Source: Treponema sp. (GTDB taxonomy: Bacteria; Spirochaetota; Spirochaetia; Treponematales; Treponemataceae). From it: a stretch of DNA of 64,000 bases. The notes beneath the pieces were generated by a model. That model made no database searches. It saw only the letters and a list, made by a program, of their open reading frames with translations, and was not told the origin of the DNA. Of this stretch, positions 43,477-51,254 are shown piece after piece. The stretch covers positions 62,001-126,000 of the forward strand of contig JAFXWC010000015.1 in the NCBI GenBank assembly GCA_017534445.1, given 5' to 3'. Each line of letters starts with the position of its first letter. Within the stretch, counting starts at the first letter, position 1. The translations under genes were made by a program, and so were the position numbers.

Positions 43477-43561
43477 GGAGACGTGGTAGAGCGGTAATAC
43501 AACGGTTTGCTAAACCGTCGGTTCCTAACGGGCCGGGCAGGTTCAACCCCTGTCGTCTCCG
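43477..43561 (+). tRNA. tRNA-Ser (anticodon GCT)
   Basis: Acceptor GGAGACG pairs with CGTCTCC, discriminator G. The loop TTGCTAA gives anticodon GCT for AGC/AGU. It has a long variable arm (GGTTCCTAACGGGCC). CCA is not encoded. It lies 30 bases after tRNA-Ser(TGA), so they are probably one transcript. Confidence 0.96.
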
Positions 43562-43602
43562 CTATCGAACAAATAGCCCTACAAACGCTTTTGTTCAACT
43601 TT

Positions 43603-43676
43603 GAGACTGTAGCTCAACTGGATAGAGTGTTGGCCTGCGGAGCCGAAGGTTGGGGATTCGAACTCCCCCAGTCTCA
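43603..43676 (+). tRNA. tRNA-Arg (anticodon GCG)
   Basis: Acceptor GAGACTG pairs with CAGTCTC, discriminator A. Anticodon stem TTGGC/GCCGA encloses the loop CTGCGGA, giving GCG for CGC/CGU. Most bacteria read these codons with an ACG tRNA edited to inosine by TadA, so the genomic G34 is unusual. CCA is not encoded. Confidence 0.94.
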
Positions 43677-43747
43677 CTAATCATTACAGGTTTTTGGATA
43701 TGCCGGATGTTTTTATTCCGGTAACTGCCGCTTTGCATAAGAAAGTG

Positions 43748-43776
43748 TTGACTTAATTGACTGCGGTGGCTTTATT
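43748..43776 (+). promoter_or_regulatory. Possible separate promoter for tRNA-Ser(GGA) and SRP RNA
   Basis: TTGACT (43748-43753), 17-base spacer, TTTATT (43771-43776). The expected start is about 20 bases before tRNA-Ser(GGA). Confidence 0.45.
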
Positions 43777-43803
43777 CAAAAAGTCCTGTATTTTTTTTGT
43801 TTT

Positions 43804-43890
43804 GGAAAGATGTCCGAGTGGTTTAAGGTCCACGCTTGGAAGGCGTGCACAGGCGAAAGTCTGTCGGGGGTTCGAATCCCCCTCTTTCCG
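43804..43890 (+). tRNA. tRNA-Ser (anticodon GGA)
   Basis: Acceptor GGAAAGA pairs with TCTTTCC, discriminator G. The loop TTGGAAG gives anticodon GGA for UCC/UCU. The long variable arm is present. Only five bases separate it from the SRP RNA, so both likely come from one precursor. Confidence 0.97.
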
Positions 43891-43895
43891 CCTTT

Positions 43896-43991
43896 GTCCA
43901 GATGCTTTGCACATTGTCGCTGGAAAACCCCGCCAGATCCGGAAGGAAGCAACGGTATTCAGATGATGGTGGTGCCGAAGTTAATCTGGAC
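43896..43991 (+). ncRNA. ffs: Signal recognition particle RNA (4.5S, small bacterial type)
   Basis: A 96-base hairpin RNA. The ends pair (GTCCAGAT / ATCTGGAC). The apical domain holds the conserved asymmetric loop and tetraloop region CAGATCCGGAAGGAAGCAACGG with its partner GGTGGTGCCGAAG. It binds Ffh to target membrane proteins. TTTTTCTTTT follows directly and probably terminates transcription. Confidence 0.92.
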
Positions 43992-44006
43992 TTTTTCTTT
44001 TACCGC

Positions 44007-45509
44007 CTACCTTTTGTTCATCATTCCCTGAAGCCGCTTAAGGTCACCTTTAAGAACCTGGCTCTCAGGATTACCAGACAAGCCTTCATTCAGCACATCA
44101 AGAGCCTCTTCATAGCGCTTTTTATTCGCCAAATCAGCAAATTTATTGTGGTAAGACGCATCGTAGTTTCTAAAGCAGGCTTTCTTGGCATTCAAAAGAA
44201 CGCTGCTGCCCGGAACGCATTCCATTCCCTTGTCCGCAATTGAAGCCGCATACAAGAAATCTCCTTCCTTCTGAGCCGCATTTATCTTGTTAAGCCAATG
44301 GTACTCTAGCCTCTGCCTTACCTTTGCGGCATTTCGGGTAGATTTTGCCATGTCCATAGAACGAACTTCCTGCAAATAGGCAATAGCCGCGTCATCATCG
44401 GAAGAAGCATCAAGATGCCACTGAACCTCATTGTCAAAAATCATCTGCTCAAAGCGCACCTGGGCCTGCATGCTGATTTTTTCCCTGCGCTGGTCAAGGC
44501 ATTCCTTTGCCGCAGAAAAAGACCCCGTCCGGCAAAGGGCAATAATATAGTTAGAAACCGATTTTTCATAGGTATTCTTAAGCTCGTTACCGGCACCCCA
44601 CCTTGCCAAGACCAAATCAAGCCACTCAAGAACCCTTCCGTACTGTTTCTCCCGCTGAAGGCTTACCACGTAATTGGTACAAAGCTTTTCAAATTCCGTT
44701 CGGTTACTGTAAAAAGAGGCTTGCTCGCCACGCGTAAATTCCAGGCAAGCGGCAGACATAGGCACGGCCATCTGCCAGTTTTCCGCCTTATCGTAGTCAG
44801 AAGCAACGTTGCCGCCTACAAGTGAAACAAACATCCTGTCGTCCACCTCGTGGCGCCCGCTGTAATTCCTTTTGGGAACAACCGTATACTTTCTGCCATG
44901 TGAAGCATCTTCCTGAAGAGTCCTCTTTACGCCAGGGTTAAAGCCGTAGGGATTTGTAGTCTCGACATCTATCTTTGCTTTTCCACCGCCGGAACCATCG
45001 CTTACGTAAAGAGTGCAAAAAGCATGGTTGGGAGTTAACTGCCCGCGAACGTCAAGACCAGAAGCCTTTGCAAGAGCAAGATAAAGCACGCTGGAAGATA
45101 CACAGTTGTAGCTGCCGTCTTCAAACAGCAAGTTCATCCTTGTCTGCCTTTCCTTGTAGGAGCCAATAACTTTTTCGTACATTAGGGAAAGAATCTTTTC
45201 CGCACGCTCACTCTGTCCAAGCTCCATAAAAGAAATCCCGGTAACCATACTGCGCAATTCCACATAGCGCGAAAAAGCGGCTTGACCTTGGGCAGAAGAA
45301 AGCGGGCACTCGGAAAATTCAAGCGCAGCTTTTATTATGTCATCATCATCAAAGGAACCACCATCATCATAAAGAAAAAGCGGTTCTACAGATGGAAAAG
45401 CCGAAAGGGAAGTGGCTTTTTGTGCAGAGACAAAGTTGACTGTAAACGCAAGGCAAAGGTAAAAGAGAAAAACAAAGCGCGTCCTGCAAAAGAAAACATT
45501 TCTGAGCAT
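44007..45509 (-). CDS. Exported transglutaminase-like protein with TPR-like helices
   Basis: A 500-residue protein with a signal peptide (FVFLFYLCLAFTVNFVSAQ). Residues 70-220 resemble a transglutaminase-like core (SirB1/Transglut_core2): the Cys in DGSYNCVSSSVLYLALAK, the His in TPNHAFCTLYV and the Asp in AKIDVETTNP give a Cys-His-Asp triad. The rest is helical and TPR-like (YEEALDVLNEGLSGNPESQVLKGDL at the end). Such proteins can act as periplasmic proteases or cross-linking enzymes; the substrate is unknown. AAGGA precedes the ATG at 45509; a longer in-frame start at 45551 is less likely. It is convergent with the SRP RNA. Confidence 0.8.
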   Translation of the reverse strand: MLRNVFFCRTRFVFLFYLCLAFTVNFVSAQKATSLSAFPSVEPLFLYDDGGSFDDDDIIKAALEFSECPLSSAQGQAAFSRYVELRSMVTGISFMELGQSERAEKILSLMYEKVIGSYKERQTRMNLLFEDGSYNCVSSSVLYLALAKASGLDVRGQLTPNHAFCTLYVSDGSGGGKAKIDVETTNPYGFNPGVKRTLQEDASHGRKYTVVPKRNYSGRHEVDDRMFVSLVGGNVASDYDKAENWQMAVPMSAACLEFTRGEQASFYSNRTEFEKLCTNYVVSLQREKQYGRVLEWLDLVLARWGAGNELKNTYEKSVSNYIIALCRTGSFSAAKECLDQRREKISMQAQVRFEQMIFDNEVQWHLDASSDDDAAIAYLQEVRSMDMAKSTRNAAKVRQRLEYHWLNKINAAQKEGDFLYAASIADKGMECVPGSSVLLNAKKACFRNYDASYHNKFADLANKKRYEEALDVLNEGLSGNPESQVLKGDLKRLQGMMNKR

Positions 45510-45618
45510 AATAGAATCCTTCATCGCTTTAAAAATACCCGAGGAAGTCATTAATTACAACATGAATATGCAAAGTTTAAAATTGGGGACGCACAGGCCA
45601 AAAAATTTACCGTCAGAA

Positions 45619-46287
45619 TTAGTAAACCTGCTGAATGAAAGTCTCAAGGCTCTCGTAGGTAAAGCCTTCATCCGCCATTATTGAAAAGCCAAAGTCTCCG
45701 CTAACCCAAGTGGCACTTCGGCAAAGCGAATTCTCCCTGCCAAGAATAACATAGAGCCCTTTCAAGTTCTCCGTACGGTAAATAATGTTTTTGGAAGAAT
45801 AGTTAGGAATCATTACCTGGGGAACAACGCTTCCGTAAGCCTTTGTTACGGTAAGAACCTTGCCCTTTGTCTCTGTATTATTGTAGACAGCCTGAACCAC
45901 ATCTGGAGAAACGCGCACAACTTTGGAAAGTTTGTACTGTTCAACAAGCTGCGGAACCTTCAGATCGCTGGAAGAGCGGCCCTTTATGTTCACAACGGCA
46001 GTAGGTTCTTCCTCTTCCTGCTCACCCTCCGCCTCTTTAGCTGCCGACTCACCAGATGTAGACTCGCTAGATGTCGACTCGCTAGATGTCGCATCCTTAG
46101 ACTTGGAATCCTTTGCTTTTGAGTCCACGGACTTAGCTTCTTTAGACTTTTCTTCGTTTCCGGCAGATACGGCTGAATCTTCGGTAAATAGCTGCTGATC
46201 TTCTGGAGTTGTAGCACAACCTTCAGTCATTGTAATTGTAAAGAGAAAAAAAACACCGGCAAATAACAATCTTGCAAACTTATTCAT
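45619..46287 (-). CDS. Putative lipoprotein with Ser/Glu/Lys-rich repeat linker
   Basis: 222 residues. A signal sequence (ARLLFAGVFFLFTITMTEG) ends at Cys24, consistent with the relaxed spirochaetal lipobox. Residues 30-95 are a low-complexity Ser/Glu/Lys/Ala linker including three ESTSS/ESTSG units. Residues 96-222 form a compact domain (LKVPQLVEQYKLSKVVRVSPDVVQAVYN) not assigned to a family. It would be anchored on a membrane with the domain held away by the linker. The promoter places the -10 six bases before the ATG, hence a leaderless mRNA. Confidence 0.75.
   Translation of the reverse strand: MNKFARLLFAGVFFLFTITMTEGCATTPEDQQLFTEDSAVSAGNEEKSKEAKSVDSKAKDSKSKDATSSESTSSESTSGESAAKEAEGEQEEEEPTAVVNIKGRSSSDLKVPQLVEQYKLSKVVRVSPDVVQAVYNNTETKGKVLTVTKAYGSVVPQVMIPNYSSKNIIYRTENLKGLYVILGRENSLCRSATWVSGDFGFSIMADEGFTYESLETFIQQVY
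46051..46095 (-). repeat. Tandem 15-base repeat inside the lipoprotein gene
   Basis: Three 15-base units (plus-strand consensus GCTAGATGTCGACTC), the last two nearly identical, encode ESTSS/ESTSG. The unit is a multiple of three, so copy-number change would alter linker length without breaking the frame. Confidence 0.8.
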
Positions 46288-46293
46288 TCTTCT

Positions 46294-46322
46294 ATTATAT
46301 AATCTTTGAATAAAAAGTCAAA
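46294..46322 (-). promoter_or_regulatory. Promoter of the lipoprotein gene, leaderless start
   Basis: On the minus strand TTTGAC (46317-46322), 17-base spacer, TATAAT (46294-46299), six bases, ATG at 46287. TTGACT with a 16-base spacer is an equal alternative for the -35. Confidence 0.65.
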
Positions 46323-46405
46323 TAACAATTCTCCTGCTTATCACAGCCATGCTTTTTTCCTCATGCCGCCTTAACAGAGAAAGCCTTGTAATGAAATCAC
46401 CTTAA
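46310..46405 (+). pseudogene. Possible remnant of a lipoprotein signal peptide
   Basis: An open stretch with no ATG at its start (ATA instead) encodes KSQITILLLITAMLFSSC, a textbook lipoprotein signal ending in a lipobox, then 12 residues and a stop. It overlaps the -35 region of the divergent lipoprotein gene. It could be a decayed gene that lost its start and mature part, or chance. The rest of the 491-base gap holds only repeat copy D and AT-rich sequence. Confidence 0.35.
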
Positions 46406-46554
46406 GTGTTAAACTTAAAAGAAGTATGGAATTAAGCTGGAAGGCAAACAAACAGGCAAGAGGAAAATTGAATTTATAATTGATTAGGAATTTTTTATGG
46501 GCACAAGGATTCAGTAACAAAACACTTTTTGCTTGCGCGCGAATTTAAACAAAG

Positions 46555-46708
46555 CCTAGCCCCGATTGGAAGGGCGCGGAACGCGTTGCCGTCAGGCAAT
46601 GGAGGCGAAAGCCGGATTTCGCAACGAAGTTTCTAGCGACCCTGGAAAGCGGGGAAAAATTGCATGGAGCTGACCGGACACGGAGTGCCGGGCACAGTTC
46701 AAAAAAAA
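46555..46708 (+). repeat. Dispersed intergenic element, copy D
   Basis: It starts CCTAGCCCCGATTGGAAGGG, has GCGGAACGCG, GCAATGGAGGCGAAAGCC and GACCCTGGAAAGCGGGG, then the second module TGACCGGACACGGAGTGCCG (the hairpin also seen in copy B) and ACAGTTCAAAAAAAA. Confidence 0.75.
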
Positions 46709-46779
46709 GGGTGGCTCCAAACCCTATTGGCAATATTTAAGAAAATCTTTAAAATGATGGATATTAAAGGAGAAAATAT

Positions 46780-48276
46780 ATGACAGCTTTTATGAAACTT
46801 CAGAACGGCAGCGACATCCGCGGAATTGCTTCTGAAGGTGTTGAAGGAGAAAACGTAAACCTTACGCCAGAAATTGCAAGGCAGATTGGATATGCTTTTG
46901 CTAATTGGCTTGCAAAAAAAACTGCTTGCCAGACAAAAGATTTAAAGATAGGTGTTGGACGCGACTCCCGCATTACAGGTCCAGCCCTTGCTTCTGCCCT
47001 CATGGAAGGAATTATTTTTGCAGGTGCAAGTGTTGTTGACTGCGGAATGGCAACGACTCCTTCCATGTTCATGTCCATTGTTTTTAAGGAAACAGCTTTT
47101 ACCGGTGCCACAATGATTACGGCAAGCCACCTTCCATTTAACCGCAACGGAATTAAATTCTTTGACAAAGACGGCGGTCTTGAGCACGACGACATAACAG
47201 AAATCCTTTCGCAAGCAGAAAAGGCCAATGTGGAAAAGGCTTCGGCAGAAATTAAGTCTGTGGATTTAATAAGCATCTACGCCGAATACCTAAAGAATAA
47301 AATTGCATCTGCGCTAAAGGACATAGACGAAAAACAGCCGCTTAAGGGTTTGCATATTGTTGTGGACAGCGGTAACGGTGCCAGCGGATTCTTTGTAGAC
47401 AAGATTCTTAAACCGCTTGGGGCAGACACAAGTGGTAGCCAGTTCCTTGAGCCGGACGGAATGTTCCCCAACCACATTCCAAATCCGGAAAACAAGCAGG
47501 CCATGGAAGCCATCAAAAATGCCGTGCTAAATAACAAGGCGGATCTTGGACTTATCTTTGACACAGACGTTGACCGCATGAGCGCAGTCTTGAACGACGG
47601 CTGGGAAATCAACCGCGACTCCATCATAGCAATGATTGCGGCAATCCTTGCACCAGAATACCCAGGTTCTACAATCATTACGGACTCCATCACTTCCGAC
47701 AGGCTTACCTACTTCCTGGAAGACGTCCTTGGACTAAAGCACCTCTGCTACAAGCGCGGCTACAAAAACGTAATAGACAAGCAGAAGGAACTTAACGCTT
47801 CTGGAACGGTTGCCCCGCTTGCAATGGAAACTTCCGGCCACGGTGCGCTAAAGGACAACTACTTCCTGGACGACGGAGCCTTCCTTGCGGTAAAGCTTAT
47901 CATTGCCCTAGCCCAGGCTTCCGTTAAGGGAAAAAATTTAAGCTCCCTCATAGAAAAACTTCCGCCACTCGTAGAAGACGGAGAATTCCGCTTTAAAATC
48001 AAAGGTGAAGATTTTAAGGAATACGGCTTAAAGGTTCTTGATGAATTTAAAAAGCGTGCAAGTGATGCAGGCTATACTTTGCCACATTCCTATGAAGGCG
48101 TAAGAATTTCTTTTAACAGCGAAGACATAAAGGGTTGGATGCTTCTTAGGCTTTCTTTGCACGATCCGGTTATGCCGCTTAACATAGAAGGCGCTCGTAA
48201 AGGAGACCTTGCAAAGCTTGTGGAAATTGCAAAGAAACTTACGGACGGATTTGACCGTCTGGAAAGGAAGTTCTAA
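46780..48276 (+). CDS. Phosphohexomutase (phosphomannomutase/phosphoglucomutase family)
   Basis: A 498-residue alpha-D-phosphohexomutase that interconverts hexose 1- and 6-phosphates, feeding nucleotide-sugar synthesis. The four landmarks are seen: the catalytic serine loop TASHLPFNRNGIKFF (usually TASHNP), the metal loop DTDVDRMSAV (usually DGDADR), the sugar loop METSGHGAL, and the C-terminal phosphate loop YEGVRISFNSEDIKGWMLLRLS. The variant serine and metal loops suggest substrate choice off the main line. AGGAGAAAATAT precedes the ATG. Confidence 0.92.
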   Translation: MTAFMKLQNGSDIRGIASEGVEGENVNLTPEIARQIGYAFANWLAKKTACQTKDLKIGVGRDSRITGPALASALMEGIIFAGASVVDCGMATTPSMFMSIVFKETAFTGATMITASHLPFNRNGIKFFDKDGGLEHDDITEILSQAEKANVEKASAEIKSVDLISIYAEYLKNKIASALKDIDEKQPLKGLHIVVDSGNGASGFFVDKILKPLGADTSGSQFLEPDGMFPNHIPNPENKQAMEAIKNAVLNNKADLGLIFDTDVDRMSAVLNDGWEINRDSIIAMIAAILAPEYPGSTIITDSITSDRLTYFLEDVLGLKHLCYKRGYKNVIDKQKELNASGTVAPLAMETSGHGALKDNYFLDDGAFLAVKLIIALAQASVKGKNLSSLIEKLPPLVEDGEFRFKIKGEDFKEYGLKVLDEFKKRASDAGYTLPHSYEGVRISFNSEDIKGWMLLRLSLHDPVMPLNIEGARKGDLAKLVEIAKKLTDGFDRLERKF

Positions 48277-48280
48277 AGCT

Positions 48281-48832
48281 TCACTCCATCTTTGGCTTGG
48301 TGTAGATATAGAATTTGGGGGCGCGGTAGTCAATATGCCATGCCCCTGAATAGAATCCGTTGTCATTGGCAACCGGGCTTACAAAAATCACATTGAGCGC
48401 GGGACTTCCAGTTTTATAGACAAATTCATTGGAGGTCCACTCCTGCCCCGTAAGAGATGAATATTCCGCCTGATCTTTTACAGGAGTGTAAACTGATATT
48501 TTGTAAGTCCCGCTCTTCATTTCCAGATGAACAACTGTTCCGCCAGTAAAGCAACCTTTCCAGTAGCGGTGCAACCACTTTCCCTTTTTCTTGTTGATTT
48601 CGTAATACCATGAATAAGACATGCTTATTATGGAAGAAGACGCATCGTTTCCGTCCATGTCGGTAACCTTTACCATGCAGGGAACAATATTCATGGCACC
48701 ATAGTTCTCTGGACGGTAAATTTCCAGCGCATCCACTTTTACAGAAAAAAACTGGGCGCAAAAAAGAAAGGCTGCGCTAAAAATCAGTCTTGCAAACCGG
48801 CTTGCTGTAAAAGGTCCTCTTTTTCTTTTCAT
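48281..48832 (-). CDS. Exported protein, unknown function
   Basis: A 183-residue protein with a signal peptide (FARLIFSAAFLFCAQFFSV...). The mature part is beta-rich with many Tyr/Trp (SYSWYYEINKKKGKWLHRYWKG; VHLEMKSGTYKISVYTP), like an immunoglobulin-like or lipid-binding barrel; no family is recognised. It begins two bases after the AraC-type regulator stop, with AGGGA upstream, so the regulator and this protein are co-transcribed. Confidence 0.75.
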   Translation of the reverse strand: MKRKRGPFTASRFARLIFSAAFLFCAQFFSVKVDALEIYRPENYGAMNIVPCMVKVTDMDGNDASSSIISMSYSWYYEINKKKGKWLHRYWKGCFTGGTVVHLEMKSGTYKISVYTPVKDQAEYSSLTGQEWTSNEFVYKTGSPALNVIFVSPVANDNGFYSGAWHIDYRAPKFYIYTKPKME

Positions 48833-48834
48833 AA

Positions 48835-49581
48835 CTAATCCCTGTTTTTAAGAAATTCAGGCTTCTGCTCCCTGAATTTTTTTGGGGTAACGCCAACCAT
48901 GTTCTTGAACACCTGCACAAAATGGCTCTGCGAACTGAACGAAAGCATATCCGAAATCTGCATTACCGAATAATCCGAATTAAGCAGCATCTGCTTTGCG
49001 TAAACAATCTTCTGCTCACGGATATAGTCAGCGGGGCTAATTCCCATCTCGTTCTTGAACAAATGCGACAGATAGTTTTCCGAAAGGTCAGAAACCTTGG
49101 CAAGCTCATCTATCTTTATCTGCTTTGTAAGATTTTCGTAAATATAGTTTATGCACTTTAGCACGGGCTTTGAAAGAGAGGCAGGTCTTTTAAGTACGCG
49201 CATCCTTCGTGTAAAGTCCAGCACCATGTCGTTGTAGACCGCGACAACACTCTGAATATCAGCACATTCGTCCATCTTTAAAATGTAGAAGTCGCTAAGG
49301 GTATAAGCCTCCTCGTTTTCCATGCCTGCGTCTATGCAAAAGCGCGTAATTAGGGCGGCCGTAACTACGAAATGGTACTTTGTATTACGCAAAAAATTCA
49401 TAGAAAGCTTGCCTTTTCCCTCTGGATTCACAAAATCACCACGGGCAAAATTCTGCTCAACGGCCTCTATGTCACCGCTTGCCACAGCCTCATAAAAATT
49501 GTACTCATCAGACGGCTCGCTGTGCTTTTTGTTTTCCATGCGTTCTTGTTCTTCAAACCTGTTCCACGATTCGTCCCTCAT
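48835..49581 (-). CDS. AraC-family transcriptional regulator
   Basis: 248 residues. The C-terminal ~100 residues are an AraC/XylS double helix-turn-helix: KIDELAKVSDLSENYLSHLFKNEMGISPADYIREQKI and MQISDMLSFSSQSHFVQVFKNMVGVTPKKFREQ. The N-terminal ~140 residues are helical and match the two-part sensor seen in YesN-like or short AraC proteins; the ligand is unknown. GAGGGAAAG precedes the ATG. It is divergent from the phosphofructokinase gene and is followed by the exported 183-residue protein, either of which could be its target. Confidence 0.92.
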   Translation of the reverse strand: MRDESWNRFEEQERMENKKHSEPSDEYNFYEAVASGDIEAVEQNFARGDFVNPEGKGKLSMNFLRNTKYHFVVTAALITRFCIDAGMENEEAYTLSDFYILKMDECADIQSVVAVYNDMVLDFTRRMRVLKRPASLSKPVLKCINYIYENLTKQIKIDELAKVSDLSENYLSHLFKNEMGISPADYIREQKIVYAKQMLLNSDYSVMQISDMLSFSSQSHFVQVFKNMVGVTPKKFREQKPEFLKNRD

Positions 49582-49644
49582 CTTTCCCTCAGTTACAATT
49601 TGCCATATTTAATCGAAAAAAAAAAGTGGTTTGTGCGTATTATG

Positions 49645-49673
49645 TTGACATTTAGCCTTTAACAGTTTATGTT
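49645..49673 (+). promoter_or_regulatory. Promoter of the phosphofructokinase gene
   Basis: TTGACA (49645-49650), 17-base spacer, TATGTT (49668-49673). It gives a leader of about 54 bases with GAGGTAAGG close to the ATG. Confidence 0.6.
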
Positions 49674-49733
49674 AATAGATTGAATAATAAGGTGCTTTTT
49701 AGCGCTAGACAGAATTTTTTGAGGTAAGGTCTT

Positions 49734-51158
49734 ATGGACAAAATAAAGTACGATTTTTCCGTTGAAACTTTAGGAGAATGCAAAGTCCGGTCTCCAATTG
49801 AACTTTCACATGAGCATGGTGATTTCCGTGCAACTTATGTTAAGGACACATCTTTTGTCCGCAATTTGGTGAATGTTTTTGAAGATGACAAGGGCGATGC
49901 CAACGACATGTCCAACCTTATGGAAAAAGCAGGTCCAAGAGAAAACATTTACTTTAACCCGGCCCACGTTACAGCCGGCATTTGTACTTGTGGCGGTCTT
50001 TGCCCAGGTTTGAACGACGTAATCCGCGCAGTAGTACGCTGCCTTTGGAACCGCTACGGTGTACGCAGAATCCGTGGCATCCGCTTTGGCTACAAGGGCT
50101 TCTTTACAGAACAGGGCTTCAACACAGTAGACCTTAACCCCGACAACGTAGACACAATCCACAAGATTGGAGGTTCTTTCCTTGGAACTTCACGTGGAGG
50201 CGGAGACCGTGTAACAGACATCGTAGATTCCATAGAGCGCCTTAACATCAACGTAATGTTCATAATCGGCGGTGACGGAACCCAGCGTGGTGCCTTGGAC
50301 ATTGCAAACGAAATTGACCGCCGCGGCTTAAAAATCGCTGTTGTTGGCATTCCTAAGACCGTAGACAACGACCTTCAGTTCATAGACCGCTCATTCGGTT
50401 TTGAAACAGCAGTTCAGAAGGCAACCCAGGCTATAAATTCATGCCACATGGAAGCCCACTCACAGATTAACGGTATTGGTCTTGTAAAGCTTATGGGACG
50501 CGAATCTGGCTTTATTGCCACTGCAGCCGCCATTGCAAGCCACGAGGCAAACTTCTGCCTTATTCCAGAAGTTCCATTTGACATGGACGGTCCAAACGGA
50601 TTCCTTGCCCACCTCCAGGAACGCCTTGAAAAGCGCCACCACGCAGTTATCGTAGTAGCAGAAGGTGCAGGACAGGAACTCCTTACAACAACCAACCAGA
50701 CAGACGCATCCGGCAACAAGAAGCTTGCAGACATTGGCATCTTCCTCCGCGACAAAATCACGGAATACTTTGCAAACAAGAGCTTCCACATCAACCTCAA
50801 GTACATTGACCCAAGCTACGAAGTACGCGCATCCGTTACAACCGCAAACGACTCCATCTACTGCGAGCGCCTTGGAAACAACGCCGTTCACGCAGCAATG
50901 GCTGGTAAGACAAAGATTGTCATTGGCCTTGTTCACGACAAATATGTCCACATCCCGATTACAATGGCAACACTTAAGCGCAACACCGTAGACCCGGAAA
51001 GCTCACTCTGGCGCGACTGTTTGGATGCTACACTCCAGCCAGTTTATATGGTAAACAACATCAACACAGTTACAGAATACCAGCGCAAGACAGCAGAAGA
51101 AGCCAACCAGAAGGCCATTGCAAGACTTGAAAAAGTAAACGGCATGGGCAAGAAATAA
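49734..51158 (+). CDS. 6-phosphofructokinase, long group II type
   Basis: A 474-residue enzyme phosphorylating fructose 6-phosphate in glycolysis. It has the N-terminal extension of long spirochaete/plant-like PFKs, then [60 protein letters not shown] and [18 protein letters not shown]. The phosphoryl-donor loop is GGDGT: Gly there favours ATP, whereas PPi enzymes usually read GGDD, so ATP use is the better guess although the Lys of PKT is also seen in PPi enzymes. GAGGTAAGG precedes the ATG. It is monocistronic with its own terminator. Confidence 0.92.
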   Translation: MDKIKYDFSVETLGECKVRSPIELSHEHGDFRATYVKDTSFVRNLVNVFEDDKGDANDMSNLMEKAGPRENIYFNPAHVTAGICTCGGLCPGLNDVIRAVVRCLWNRYGVRRIRGIRFGYKGFFTEQGFNTVDLNPDNVDTIHKIGGSFLGTSRGGGDRVTDIVDSIERLNINVMFIIGGDGTQRGALDIANEIDRRGLKIAVVGIPKTVDNDLQFIDRSFGFETAVQKATQAINSCHMEAHSQINGIGLVKLMGRESGFIATAAAIASHEANFCLIPEVPFDMDGPNGFLAHLQERLEKRHHAVIVVAEGAGQELLTTTNQTDASGNKKLADIGIFLRDKITEYFANKSFHINLKYIDPSYEVRASVTTANDSIYCERLGNNAVHAAMAGKTKIVIGLVHDKYVHIPITMATLKRNTVDPESSLWRDCLDATLQPVYMVNNINTVTEYQRKTAEEANQKAIARLEKVNGMGKK

Positions 51159-51182
51159 TTATTCATTAAAATTCGCATTTTG

Positions 51183-51216
51183 GGGCAGTTTACTTCTTGT
51201 AGACTGCCCTTTTTTC
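51183..51216 (+). terminator. Intrinsic terminator of the phosphofructokinase gene
   Basis: GGGCAGTTTA pairs with TAGACTGCCC around a 7-base loop, followed by six T. Confidence 0.9.
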
Positions 51217-51254
51217 AGTTATAATTACTGCAACAAAAGTATGGAGCCGTTACT

